A stretch of DNA of 64,000 nucleotides from Frateuria_A sp035943815 (GCF_035943815.1 NZ_DASZBU010000015.1:124001-188000); one strand, 5' to 3'. Positions 1-10,949 are shown, numbered from the stretch's first letter. The notes: generated from the letters alone by a model not told the origin. Numbers and translations are program-made.

Positions 1-1
1 T

Positions 2-862
2 GTCGCCGCCTTCATCCTGCAGAGCCTGCTCGTGGCGAAGATCTGCGTGTACGCCGCCGGCCTGGTGATCCTCGGCATTTTCCTGCACCTGATCCGCAGC
101 AGCGATCGGACCGAACGCGCCGGCCTGATCGCCGCCCTCGTGCTCACCGTACAGACGATCTTCTTTTTCATCTTCTATGCGCAGATGGCGACCTCGCTGA
201 ACCTGTTCGCGCAGCACAACGTCAACCTGTCGATGAACGTGTTCGGGCTGCACCTGTTCAACTGGATTCCAGAGCAGTACCAGAACTTGAACGCGATCTG
301 GATCGTGGTGCTGAGTCCCGTGCTGGTGCTGATCTACAACGGGCTCGGCAAGGTCGGTAAAGACCCCTCCGTCGCTACCAAGTTCGCGCTGGGTTTCGCC
401 GCGGTGGCCTTGGGCTTTTTCATGTACGGCTTCGGTGCGCTGGGCGCGGTCGGCGGGCAGGTTTCCTCGTGGACGATGATCTGGGGCTACGGGCTGTATT
501 CGCTGGGCGAGCTGCTGGTCAGCGGCCTGGGGCTGGCGATGATCGCCCGCTACGTACCGGCCCGCATGGGCGGCTTCATGATGGGCGCCTACTACGTTGC
601 CGTGGGTATCTCGCAATACCTGGGCAGCGTGGTGGCCAACTACGCGCACATCCCCGAAGGCCTCGCCGACCCGGTGCAGTCGTTGGCGATCTACACCAAC
701 CTTTTCAACAAGCTCGGCTTCGTGGGCCTGGGCTGCACGGCGATCGCCGTGGCGGTGCTGCCGCTGATGAAGAAGCTCTCCAACAGCCACGCCGAGCACG
801 CCGCCGCGGCCGACCCGCTGCCGCCGGTGCGCAGCGAGGAAGGTTGGGAACTCCCAGGCTGA
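2..862 (+). CDS. POT-family peptide:H+ symporter, C-terminal part (5' end outside window)
   Basis: The reading frame is open from the first bases of the window, so this is the C-terminal part of a longer gene (286 residues visible; full POT proteins have about 500). It shows at least six hydrophobic segments. The pattern FNWIPEQYQNLNAIWIVVLS, with its conserved N-N-W-I region, and the late segment GYGLYSLGELLVSGLGLAM match proton-coupled di/tripeptide transporters of the PTR2/DtpA group. The S-L-G-E-L-L-x-S-x-x-G block is the family's helix-10 signature. The protein would import short peptides across the inner membrane, driven by the proton gradient. The C-terminal tail after about residue 260 is hydrophilic and cytoplasmic. 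The substrate cannot be told from this fragment. Confidence 0.85.
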   Translation, partial: VAAFILQSLLVAKICVYAAGLVILGIFLHLIRSSDRTERAGLIAALVLTVQTIFFFIFYAQMATSLNLFAQHNVNLSMNVFGLHLFNWIPEQYQNLNAIWIVVLSPVLVLIYNGLGKVGKDPSVATKFALGFAAVALGFFMYGFGALGAVGGQVSSWTMIWGYGLYSLGELLVSGLGLAMIARYVPARMGGFMMGAYYVAVGISQYLGSVVANYAHIPEGLADPVQSLAIYTNLFNKLGFVGLGCTAIAVAVLPLMKKLSNSHAEHAAAADPLPPVRSEEGWELPG

Positions 863-904
863 TCCGGCCAGGCGCCGCGCGGATCGCGGCGCCTCCCCAG
901 CACC

Positions 905-2173
905 ATGCCACACAGGCAAGCCAGCCGACGCATCGGTCCCTTCGCGCTGACACGCACGCTGGCCTGGCTGCGCCTGTGCGCCATCGCCGGGCAGAGCGTG
1001 GCGGTGCTGGTGTGCGCGCTATGGATGCAGCTGTCCATCCCGGTGCTGCCGCTGCTGACCGGCATCGCTGCGCTGGCCGTGTTCGCCGTGTTCGCCGCCT
1101 GGCGGCTCGGCCAGCCCTGGCCGGTACGCGAATGGGAGACCATAGGCCACGTCGCGGTCGATGCGCTGGTGCTGGGCTACCTGCTCTATTTCACCGGTGG
1201 CGCCAGCAACCCCTTCGTGACCCTGCTGCTGGTGCCGATCGCGCTGGCTGCGGCGGCCTTGTCGGTGCCGGCGGTGCTCGCCGTGGCGGCGCTCGCCGGC
1301 ATCGCCTACCTGACGCTGATCCACAGCTACCTGCCGCTGCCGATGCCCATGCACGGCAGCGGCTTCCCGCTGCACGTCCTGGGCATGGGCGTGAACTTCG
1401 TGATCATGGCGCTGTTGCTGGGCTTCTTCATCAACCGGCTGGCGCGGGCGCTGCGGATGCAGCAACTGGAAGTGCAGCGGGTGCGCGAGCGCGCCCTGCG
1501 TGACGAAGGCATTCTCGCCATCGCCACCCAGGCCGCCGGCGCGGCGCACGAGCTCAATACACCGCTGGCGACCATGCGCATGCTGCTGCCGGAGCTTCGC
1601 CGCGAGCATGTCTCCGACCCGGGTCTGGCCGACGACCTGGTCCTGCTCGAGGAACAGGTCGAGCGCTGCCGCGGGATCCTGCGCGAGATGGTCGCCTTCG
1701 GCCAGACCCAACTCTCGCAGGAAGCCGAGCAGATGCCGCTGCAGGCCTTCGTGCAGGGCTGCCTGGAACGCTTCCAGTTGCTGCGCCCGGAGGCCGACCT
1801 GACGCTCGAGCTTCCCGAGTCCGCCGCGCGCCTGGCGCTGCGCGTGCCGCCCGGGTTGCGCCATGCGCTGATCAACCTGCTCAACAACGCCGCCGATGCC
1901 TCTGCTTCGCGCGGCTCCGCCGAGGTCGAATTGAAGATCCGCAGCGACGCCGGCTGGCTCGAACTGGCCATATGCGACCACGGTCCCGGCTTCGACGCCG
2001 GCGGTGAGCCGGTCGCGCTCGGCCGCAGCGGCAAGCAGGGCGGCCTGGGCCTGGGCCTGGCACTGGCCGAAGCCACCGCCGAGCGCCTGAATGGCGAGCT
2101 GACGTCCGGCAATACCGCGCACGGTGCCCAGGTGCGCCTGCGCCTGCCGCTGGCCGTGATCGGCGCCGGCTGA
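905..2173 (+). CDS. regB: RegB/PrrB-type redox sensor histidine kinase
   Basis: A 422-residue membrane histidine kinase of the RegB/PrrB/ActS (RoxS) group, which senses the redox state of the quinone pool and phosphorylates RegA. Six hydrophobic segments occupy about residues 18-178. They include GGASNPF at 98-104, the counterpart of the family's quinone-binding GGxxNPF motif. The H-box AAGAAHELNTPL places the phosphorylated His at 215. Cys255 in VERCR lies exactly 40 residues later, the same spacing as His225 and Cys265 of Rhodobacter RegB, whose Cys is redox active (established for that protein). N-, G1- and G2-boxes of the HATPase domain follow (NLLNNAADA, GPGF, GLGLGLAL). The next gene, 17 bp downstream, is its response regulator. 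The ATG at 905 is the first good start and gives the usual family length. Confidence 0.9.
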   Translation: MPHRQASRRIGPFALTRTLAWLRLCAIAGQSVAVLVCALWMQLSIPVLPLLTGIAALAVFAVFAAWRLGQPWPVREWETIGHVAVDALVLGYLLYFTGGASNPFVTLLLVPIALAAAALSVPAVLAVAALAGIAYLTLIHSYLPLPMPMHGSGFPLHVLGMGVNFVIMALLLGFFINRLARALRMQQLEVQRVRERALRDEGILAIATQAAGAAHELNTPLATMRMLLPELRREHVSDPGLADDLVLLEEQVERCRGILREMVAFGQTQLSQEAEQMPLQAFVQGCLERFQLLRPEADLTLELPESAARLALRVPPGLRHALINLLNNAADASASRGSAEVELKIRSDAGWLELAICDHGPGFDAGGEPVALGRSGKQGGLGLGLALAEATAERLNGELTSGNTAHGAQVRLRLPLAVIGAG

Positions 2174-2190
2174 CCCGACCGCGTGCATGC

Positions 2191-2820
2191 ATGGCGAACT
2201 CGGGCAAGAATGTCCGTCCTGCCTTCGTCCCCCGCGGCCTCATGAACGACGTCAACGCCTCCCGCCAACTGCTGATCGTCGATGACGACGCCACCTTCGT
2301 CCGCGTGCTCTCGCGGGCGCTCGCCTCGCGCGGCTTCGAGGCCATCGGCGCCACCCGCGCCGACGAGGCCCGCATGCTGGCCCGTCGCCACCAGCCGCGC
2401 TATTGCGTGCTCGATCTCAAGCTGGGAGAGGAGAACGGTCTCAAGCTGATCTCCGAACTGCACGCGCTGGTGCCGCAGATGCGCATCCTGCTGCTCACCG
2501 GCTATGCCTCGATCGCCACGGCGGTGGAGGCGATCAAGCGCGGCGCGCACGACTACCTGGCCAAGCCGGTCGACGCCGACGCGGTGGTGCGCGCGCTGCT
2601 CGAGGGCGAGGGGCCTGCCGGAGTCGACGACGAACCGCCCGAGGCACCCGAGGCGCCGCTCGCCCTGCGCCGCCTGGAGTGGGAGCACATCCAGCGCGTG
2701 CTGACCGAATGCGACGGCAACATTTCCGAAACCGCGCGGCGGCTCGGAATGCATCGGCGTACCCTGCAGCGCAAGTTGAGCAAGCACCCGGTGCGCGAGC
2801 GGCCAGAACCGGGGGAATAG
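2191..2820 (+). CDS. regA: RegA/PrrA-type response regulator
   Basis: A 209-residue response regulator, the partner of the upstream kinase. The receiver domain covers about residues 25-135, with the acidic cluster Asp31-33, the phospho-acceptor Asp75 (YCVLD) and Lys125 in LAKPV. The C-terminal domain is a single Fis-type helix-turn-helix (ISETARRLGMHRRTLQRKL), identical in layout to RegA/PrrA/ActR, which control respiration, electron acceptor use and carbon or nitrogen metabolism in response to redox state. An in-frame ATG at 2242 (residue 18) would give a length closer to known RegA proteins; neither start has a strong ribosome binding site. Both genes are probably transcribed together. Confidence 0.9.
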   Translation: MANSGKNVRPAFVPRGLMNDVNASRQLLIVDDDATFVRVLSRALASRGFEAIGATRADEARMLARRHQPRYCVLDLKLGEENGLKLISELHALVPQMRILLLTGYASIATAVEAIKRGAHDYLAKPVDADAVVRALLEGEGPAGVDDEPPEAPEAPLALRRLEWEHIQRVLTECDGNISETARRLGMHRRTLQRKLSKHPVRERPEPGE

Positions 2821-3081
2821 CCGCCTGCCCCAACCGCGTGCGTGGCATGGGTCAAGGCGTTGCAGAGCAGAAGCGGGTTGACTATCCAGCACACCGCTTG
2901 CCGGTCGCCGGCCGGGTCCATCCAAACCCGCAAGGTCCGGCACGGCCCGCCCTCGCACGAGCATATGCGGCACAGGCGCGCAGCAGCGCGCTTGACACAC
3001 CCCTCTGCGACAACGAGTCATCTGGTCGTACACAGTGGCGCCGCTATGCTGCCGAGCCTAGACCCACCTCCAGAGTGGCCG

Positions 3082-5337
3082 ATGCCTCCCCGATCCTCCG
3101 GTTTGTGCGCGCTCGTCCTGTTGGCCCTGCCTGGCTTCCTGCCTGCCGCCGATGCCCCCCAGCAGGCGACCACGCTCTCGCCGGTGATGGTGCATGCGAG
3201 CGATACCCAGGTCACCGAAACGCCTGCGGTCGCCGTGCGCATCCCCCGCGAGCGGCTGCAGCAGCAGAACGTGACCAGCGCTGCCGATGCGCTGCGCTTC
3301 GCGCCGAATCTGCAGGTGCGGGAGCGCTACATCGGCGATCCCAATGCGGTCATCAGCGGTCGCAACGCAGGCACCTTGCAGAGCGCGCGCAGCCTGGTCT
3401 ATTCCGACGGCCTGCTGCTTTCCAACCTGATGACCAACGGTTATGACGGCGCGCCGCGCTGGGGCATGGTCACGCCCGAGGAAATCGGCGCGGTGGACGT
3501 GCTCTACGGCCCCTACTCGGCGCTCTATCCGGGCAACTCGCTGGGTACCACGGTGCTGATCCACACCCGCCTGCCCGAGCGACTCACTGCCAGCGCCAGC
3601 GCCCAGTATTTCAGCCAGGATTTCCGCGACGCGTATGGAGCCGGCGGCCATTACGACGGTCGCCACCTCGCCGCCTCGCTCGGCGACAGGCAGGGTCGCT
3701 GGAGCTGGCTGCTCAGCGTCGACCGGCTCGACAACCAGGGCCAGCCGATGCAGTACGCCACGGCCAGGGCGGGCGGCAATGCCGCGACCGCGGTGCCGGT
3801 CGACGGAGCCACCGCCGACCGCAACCCGAACGACAGTCCCCGCCTGGTCTACGGCGCCAACAGCATCGAGCACACGGTGCAGACGCAGGCCAAGCTCAAG
3901 CTGGGCGTCGACATCACCGACCGGGTCGCGGCCCTGTTCACGCTCGGCTGGTGGCACAACCATGCGCAGGACCGCACGCGCAGCCTCCTGCACGACGCCG
4001 CCGGCCAGCCGGTCACCGTCGGCACGGTCAACGCCTACGGCAGCACCTGGACGCTGCCGCCTAGCGGCCTGGCACCTTCCGCCAACCAGGACACGCACCT
4101 GCTCTACGGCGCCGAGCTCAACGGCCGCCTGGACGGCGGCTGGCGCTGGACCGCCGTCGCCAGCCACTACGACTTTGCCCGCGCGCAGGCGCGCAGCGCG
4201 GCCTTGCCGCCACCGGCGGGTCCGATCGGCGGCCCCGGCAGCATCGCCGACAACGCCGGCTCCGGCTGGGACACGCTGGACCTGCGCAGCTCCGGGCCGC
4301 TGGGCGCGGCCCATATGCTCTATGCCGGCGTGCACGGCGACCGCTACGTGCTCGACTCGCGCGTGCACTCGGCCAGTGATTGGCTCGGCGTCGCCGATGG
4401 TCCATTCAGCAGCGCCTTCGCCGGCCGCACGCAGACCCGTGCCGCGTACCTGCAGGATGTGTGGAGCTTCCGGCCCGACTGGGCGCTGACCCTCGGCACA
4501 CGCTGGGAGCAATGGCGCGCCTACGCAGGCAGCCGCGCCGACGCCGGCGGCACGCTGCGTTACGGCGACCGACGGCGCAGCGATCTCTCGCCCAAGGCGG
4601 CGCTGGAGTGGGACTTCGCGCCGGACTGGCAACTGCGCCTGGCCTACGGCAAGGCGGTGCGCTACCCCACGGTCGCCGAGCTGTTCCAGGGCTCGATCTC
4701 CGCCAACGCGATCGTCGGCAACGATCCCAACCTCGAGCCCGAGCGCGACGACTCGTTCGACCTCACCCTCAAGCGGCAATTCGAAGGCGGCCACTGGCGC
4801 GTGTCGCTGTTCCAGGACCGCATCGCCGATGCGCTCTACACGCAGACCGACGTCACCCGCACTCCCACGGTCACCAGCGTGCAGAACATCGACCTCACGC
4901 GGCTGCGCGGTATCGAGGGCGAAGTCAACGTGACGGACGTCTGGACGCCCGGGCTGGACCTGACCGCCAGCATCGCCATCAACGACGCCAAGACCCTTCG
5001 CGACCGCCGCTACCCGCTGGCCGACGGCAAGTGGTTCCCGCGCATCCCGCGCCTGCGCGCCAGCCTCCTGGCCGATTACCGCTTTGCCGGGGAATGGGAC
5101 GCGTCGCTGGGCATTCGCCGCTCGGGACGCCAGTACGGCTCGCTGGACAACAGCGACTTCGTCGACACCTACGGCGCCGTCAGTTCCTTCACCGTCGCCG
5201 ATGCCAAATTGCGATGGCGTTTCGCGCCGCAGTGGACTGCTTCGCTGGGCGTGGACAACCTGACCAATGCACGCTACTGGGTCTACCATCCCTACGCTGG
5301 CCGTATCTGGGTCGGCGAAGTGCGGTGGGAACTCTAG
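3082..5337 (+). CDS. TonB-dependent outer-membrane receptor, metal/siderophore type
   Basis: A 751-residue TonB-dependent receptor. I start it at the ATG at 3082, which gives a signal peptide ending near AAD (MPPRSSGLCALVLLALPGFL...); the frame is open further upstream, but that part does not look like protein. The plug domain covers about residues 30-160 (TPAVAVRIPRERL, DALRFAPNLQVRERYIGD, AVDVLYGPYSALYPGNSLG). The rest is a 22-strand barrel with many aromatic-ended strands, and the last residue group WVGEVRWEL is a typical barrel terminus. A TTGACA hexamer lies at 2992-2997 upstream, without a convincing -10. The gene is 10 bp from the Asp-box protein and forms an operon with it and a thioredoxin-like gene. 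The substrate is unknown; the partners suggest a metal or metal chelate rather than a sugar. Confidence 0.85.
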   Translation: MPPRSSGLCALVLLALPGFLPAADAPQQATTLSPVMVHASDTQVTETPAVAVRIPRERLQQQNVTSAADALRFAPNLQVRERYIGDPNAVISGRNAGTLQSARSLVYSDGLLLSNLMTNGYDGAPRWGMVTPEEIGAVDVLYGPYSALYPGNSLGTTVLIHTRLPERLTASASAQYFSQDFRDAYGAGGHYDGRHLAASLGDRQGRWSWLLSVDRLDNQGQPMQYATARAGGNAATAVPVDGATADRNPNDSPRLVYGANSIEHTVQTQAKLKLGVDITDRVAALFTLGWWHNHAQDRTRSLLHDAAGQPVTVGTVNAYGSTWTLPPSGLAPSANQDTHLLYGAELNGRLDGGWRWTAVASHYDFARAQARSAALPPPAGPIGGPGSIADNAGSGWDTLDLRSSGPLGAAHMLYAGVHGDRYVLDSRVHSASDWLGVADGPFSSAFAGRTQTRAAYLQDVWSFRPDWALTLGTRWEQWRAYAGSRADAGGTLRYGDRRRSDLSPKAALEWDFAPDWQLRLAYGKAVRYPTVAELFQGSISANAIVGNDPNLEPERDDSFDLTLKRQFEGGHWRVSLFQDRIADALYTQTDVTRTPTVTSVQNIDLTRLRGIEGEVNVTDVWTPGLDLTASIAINDAKTLRDRRYPLADGKWFPRIPRLRASLLADYRFAGEWDASLGIRRSGRQYGSLDNSDFVDTYGAVSSFTVADAKLRWRFAPQWTASLGVDNLTNARYWVYHPYAGRIWVGEVRWEL

Positions 5338-5347
5338 GGAGCCGCCG

Positions 5348-6514
5348 ATGCTTCGATTGCTGTCGATCCTGCTCTTTTTGGCCGCCCCGATGGCACTTGC
5401 CCACGAAGGCATGGCGATGCCCAAGGAGCCTCCGCTGGGCGCCACCGCCGCGTTCGACGCGCATGGCCGGCTGTGGGTGGTGGACGCACTGGACGGCCAC
5501 GTGCGGCTGCGCCACTCGGACGACCTGGGCAAGACGTTGAGCCCGCCGCAACCGGTCAACGCCACGCCCGAACCGATCTACGCCGAAGGCGAGAACCGGC
5601 CCAAGCTGGCCATCGGTCCACACGACGAGCTCTACGTGAGTTGGTCGCAGCCGCGGGCGAAGCCGTGGACCGGCTATGTGCGGTTCGCCCGCTCGCTCGA
5701 CGGCGGTGCGCATTTTTCCTCGCCGGTGACCGTGCATCGCGACCGCGCCGAGATCACCCACCGTTTCGATGCACTCGCCGTCGACGGCACGGGGCGTGTG
5801 GTGCTGGCCTGGGTCGACAAGCGCGACCAGGCCGCCGCCGAAGCGGCGGGCAAGCCCTACCTGGGCGCCGGCATCTACTACGCCTGGTCGGATGACGGCG
5901 GCCAGCACTTCCAACCCGAGCGCAAGCTGATCGACCACAGCTGCGAGTGCTGCCGCATCGCACTGGCGCGGACGCCGCGGGGCGACATCGCCTCCTTCTT
6001 CCGCGCCGTCTACGGCGACAACATCCGCGACCACGCCTACGCGGTGCTGCGCACGGACGGCAGCGAGCCCCATGCCGAGCGCGCCACCTTCGACGGCTGG
6101 CACATTGCCGGTTGCCCGCACCATGGCCCGGGCCTGGCGGTCGCCGCGAATGGCACGGCCCATGCCGTCTGGTACGAGGCCAAAGGCAAGCCGACGATCT
6201 GGTACGGCCAGCTTGTCCCCGGTCACCGGCCCGAGCATGCGCAGGCCATGGCCGGTGCAGGCGCCAGCCACGCCGACATCGCCGTACGTGGAACGACGGT
6301 GTGGATCGCCTGGAACCAGGTCGACGCCACGGGCGAGGTCTTGATGCTGCGCCGCTCGGATGACGGTGGTTTCCATTTCGGCGCAGCCCGCGCCCTGGCG
6401 ACCTCCACCGGCGCGGTGGGCTCCCCGCAATTGCTGTTGCGCGGCGAGGAAGCCCATGTGGCCTGGAATACCGCTGAGGGCTTCCGGCTGGTGCCCGTGC
6501 AGGCCCCGCGATGA
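5348..6514 (+). CDS. secreted Asp-box (BNR/sialidase-like) beta-propeller protein with CECC and CPHH motifs
   Basis: A 388-residue exported protein. The signal peptide MLRLLSILLFLAAPMALA is followed by His19, so cleavage after ALA would leave His at the mature N-terminus, then a Met-rich stretch (HEGMAMP). Four Asp-box-like repeats, S-x-D-x-G-x-x-F/L, are seen near residues 57, 116, 181 and 337, as in beta-propeller sialidase folds. The catalytic arginine triad of true sialidases is not evident, so sialidase activity is doubtful. CECC at 199-202 and GCPHHG at 255-260 are unusual clusters that could bind metal. A good Shine-Dalgarno (AGGGAG) precedes the ATG. It lies between a TonB receptor and a thioredoxin-like gene with which it overlaps (ATGA). 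A periplasmic metal-binding role is inference. Confidence 0.7.
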   Translation: MLRLLSILLFLAAPMALAHEGMAMPKEPPLGATAAFDAHGRLWVVDALDGHVRLRHSDDLGKTLSPPQPVNATPEPIYAEGENRPKLAIGPHDELYVSWSQPRAKPWTGYVRFARSLDGGAHFSSPVTVHRDRAEITHRFDALAVDGTGRVVLAWVDKRDQAAAEAAGKPYLGAGIYYAWSDDGGQHFQPERKLIDHSCECCRIALARTPRGDIASFFRAVYGDNIRDHAYAVLRTDGSEPHAERATFDGWHIAGCPHHGPGLAVAANGTAHAVWYEAKGKPTIWYGQLVPGHRPEHAQAMAGAGASHADIAVRGTTVWIAWNQVDATGEVLMLRRSDDGGFHFGAARALATSTGAVGSPQLLLRGEEAHVAWNTAEGFRLVPVQAPR

Positions 6515-6972
6515 AGTACTGGTTCGCCGCCCTGCTGCTGTCGGTTTGCGCCATCGCCCACGCGGGTGCGCTGCAACCGCTCCACGCCGCTGACATCCCC
6601 GCACTGCTCGCGCCGCCCGCGCGCGGCGAACGGCTGATCGCCCTGTGGGCGCTGGACTGCGCCTATTGCGAGCCCAACCTGAAGGCGCTGGCGCAACTCC
6701 AGCGGTCGCACCCTGGAACGATCGAGCTGGTCACCGTGGCCACCGACGACATCGACCTGCGCCGTGCAATCGAAGAACGCCTGCACGCCGCCGGCATGGA
6801 TGCGTGGCCGGCCTATGCCTATGCCGATGCGACGCCCGAGCGCACCAACTATCTGCTCGACGCCGGATGGGGCGGCGAGACGCCGCGCGTGCTGGTGATC
6901 CGTGCCGGCGGCTCGCGACAGGGCTACAGCGGCGAGCTCACGCAGCAGCAGCTGCGCGCGATCGCTCCCTGA
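6511..6972 (+). CDS. periplasmic thioredoxin-like protein with CAYC motif
   Basis: A 153-residue exported protein. A signal peptide (MKYWFAALLLSVCAIAHAGA) precedes a short thioredoxin-like fold with the active-site type motif C50-A-Y-C53 in the context ALWALDCAYCEPNL, where thioredoxins have WC(x)2C. A C-terminal strand region PRVLVIRAGG resembles the cis-Pro segment (TPRVLV). It starts within the stop codon of the Asp-box gene (ATGA overlap), so the two are translationally coupled. The likely job is to keep the Cys-rich partner's thiols in the right redox state, or to deliver a metal. Its substrate is inferred from context only. Two short hairpins directly after the stop (6974-6991 and 7003-7018) may end the operon. 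Confidence 0.72.
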   Translation: MKYWFAALLLSVCAIAHAGALQPLHAADIPALLAPPARGERLIALWALDCAYCEPNLKALAQLQRSHPGTIELVTVATDDIDLRRAIEERLHAAGMDAWPAYAYADATPERTNYLLDAGWGGETPRVLVIRAGGSRQGYSGELTQQQLRAIAP

Positions 6973-7093
6973 GATGCCGCGTCGTCGCGGCACAGCAAAA
7001 CGGCGACCCATGTCGCCGGCCGGCCAGAACACCGTGGCGAAACCGCCTGGCGCTCCATCGCCACCGAGCGCGCCGCAGCGCCTCGGCAGAAAC

Positions 7094-7122
7094 GCAAAAC
7101 GCCCCTTGCGGGGCGTTTTTGC
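7094..7122 (-). terminator. rho-independent terminator of tRNA-Ser (symmetrical hairpin)
   Basis: A GC-rich inverted repeat (CGCCCC/GGGGCG, with flanking A and T runs on both sides) begins six bases beyond the CCA end of the tRNA. On the minus strand it ends in a T-run. The A-run on the other side means it could also stop plus-strand transcription coming from the thioredoxin-like gene. Confidence 0.75.
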
Positions 7123-7127
7123 ATGTC

Positions 7128-7220
7128 TGGCGGAGAGAGAGGGATTCGAACCCTCGATAAGGCTTTTGACCCTATACTCCCTTAGCAGGGGAGCCCCTTC
7201 GGCCTCTCGGGCATCTCTCC
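7128..7220 (-). tRNA. tRNA-Ser (anticodon GCT)
   Basis: A 93-nt class II tRNA on the minus strand. The acceptor stem GGAGAGA pairs with TCTCTCC, the discriminator is G, and CCA is encoded. The anticodon stem CTCCC/GGGAG encloses the loop CTGCTAA, so the anticodon is GCT, reading AGC and AGU serine codons. A long variable arm and the T-loop GGTTCGAATCC are present. It lies downstream of csrA, the order found in many gammaproteobacteria (csrA then tRNA-Ser). Confidence 0.97.
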
Positions 7221-7290
7221 GGGTGTGTTCCGCGCGTCGGCGGAGCCGGCAAGGATACCTACCGACGCCGCCCAGGTAAAGCGTCCGTGA

Positions 7291-7491
7291 TCAATGTTCG
7301 CCGGTTTCGCCGGACGTGCCGGACTCGTGCTCGCCCTTGATCCGCTGATAGATCTCCTCGCGATGCACTGCCACGTTCTTCGGGGCATTGATGCCGATCC
7401 GCACCTGGTTGCCCTTCACGCCGAGAACGGTGACGGTCACCTCGTCGCCGATCATCAAGGTTTCACCGACCCTGCGGGTCAGAATCAACAT
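7291..7491 (-). CDS. csrA: carbon storage regulator CsrA/RsmA
   Basis: A 66-residue protein with the whole CsrA fold: MLILTRRVGETLMIGD at the start, VLGVKGNQVRIGI in the core and the conserved VHREEIY helix; Arg44-type RNA-contact residues are present. CsrA is a homodimeric RNA-binding protein that binds GGA motifs in leaders and controls translation of genes for carbon storage, motility and biofilm. It sits downstream of alaS and upstream of tRNA-Ser, the conserved gammaproteobacterial arrangement. The tail after residue 50 is variable, as usual. The start is the ATG giving the standard N-terminus. Confidence 0.96.
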   Translation of the reverse strand: MLILTRRVGETLMIGDEVTVTVLGVKGNQVRIGINAPKNVAVHREEIYQRIKGEHESGTSGETGEH

Positions 7492-7612
7492 GTTGTATTA
7501 CTCCATATGCTGTGGTCACAGGCCTGCTGCACGATGGCGCTTCACCCCTGAGCGCACCGCCAGTCAGTTCGACGAACGTCCGTCGAAGGCCCTACCGCCT
7601 TCCCCGGCTTAC

Positions 7613-7640
7613 GGCCGGCATCCACCATGGATGCCCGGCC
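7613..7640. repeat. GC-rich palindrome between csrA and alaS
   Basis: An inverted repeat with arms of about 12 bases (GGCCGGCATCCA and TGGATGCCCGGCC, one extra base) lies about 108 bp downstream of the alaS stop and 120 bp upstream of csrA. It lacks a T-run, so it is not a plain intrinsic terminator. Its core, ATCCA...TGGAT, resembles the CATCCATGG core of the repeats inside mutS, so it may belong to the same dispersed palindrome family. This link is a weak inference. Confidence 0.5.
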
Positions 7641-7748
7641 TCGCAGCAGCACCAAGTGTCCGCGCTGCCGACAGTCCACCGATACTAGCCGAGCGCCAGC
7701 GCCCGGCGCAACGCATTTTGGGGACGATAAATCCGCGATTCACAAAGG

Positions 7749-10400
<2,652 letters not shown>

Positions 10401-10454
10401 GGGCGGGGAGCGAAGGGAACAAAAAAGGCCACGCCGGGGGACACCGCCGTCGGA

Positions 10455-10949
10455 TCAGTCGATCGGGTCGGCAGCGTCGTCCACTTGGGCGTGGGTAGCA
10501 CGCCGTACTGTGGCGGCGGCAAAGCCCCGACGCAAGAGGAACTGCGCCCGGCGGGCGCGCTCGGCGGGGTCGGGCGCGGCCTTGCCGCCGTAGCGGCGGC
10601 GCAGTTGGTCCAACGCGGAAGCCTCCCAGTCGACGTCCGCCGCCTCCAGCAACTGGCGGATGCGTTCATCGGACACGGCGTGGGTCTTGAGCTCGGCGCG
10701 GATGCGCTGGGGGCCGTAGCCCTGCGCGGCGCGGCTGCGCACCAGGACCTCGGCGAAGCGCTCGTCATCCTGGTAGTGCTGCTCGCCCAGACGGTCGATG
10801 GCGACACGGGCTTCCTCGCCTTCGTAGCCGCTCTGGCGCAGCTTGGTCTTGAGTTCCCGTCGCGAGTGCTCGCGGCGGGCGAGCAGGCCCAGCGCCTTGT
10901 CGTAGGCGCTGCGCTTGGGCTTGTCGGGGTTGTCCGGGCGGCGCTTCAT
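10455..10949 (-). CDS. recX: recombination regulator RecX
   Basis: RecX binds RecA filaments and blocks their extension, limiting recombination and SOS activity. The protein is 164 residues if the ATG at 10949 is used; a TTG at 10967 would add six residues. The three-helix repeats typical of the family are visible, with AYDKALGLLARREHSRREL, then ERFAEVLVRSRAAQGYGPQRI and a basic C-terminal repeat. It lies between recA and alaS on the same strand, the standard context. About 220 bp with repeat and hairpin sequence separate it from recA, so its expression is probably reduced relative to recA. Confidence 0.92.
   Translation of the reverse strand: MKRRPDNPDKPKRSAYDKALGLLARREHSRRELKTKLRQSGYEGEEARVAIDRLGEQHYQDDERFAEVLVRSRAAQGYGPQRIRAELKTHAVSDERIRQLLEAADVDWEASALDQLRRRYGGKAAPDPAERARRAQFLLRRGFAAATVRRATHAQVDDAADPID

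Noticed and set aside
2998..3020. A full sigma-70 promoter before the TonB receptor
   Set aside because: A perfect TTGACA is present at 2992-2997, but no acceptable -10 hexamer lies at the right distance.
3058..5565. Long minus-strand open frame opposite the TonB receptor (835 codons)
   Set aside because: Low-complexity Val/Gly/Arg/Ala translation and no motifs; the plus strand encodes a complete receptor with signal peptide and barrel end.
5348..6514. Assignment of the Asp-box protein as an active sialidase
   Set aside because: Asp-boxes occur in many beta-propellers; the sialidase catalytic triad of arginines and the RIP motif were not found, and no sialic acid genes are nearby.
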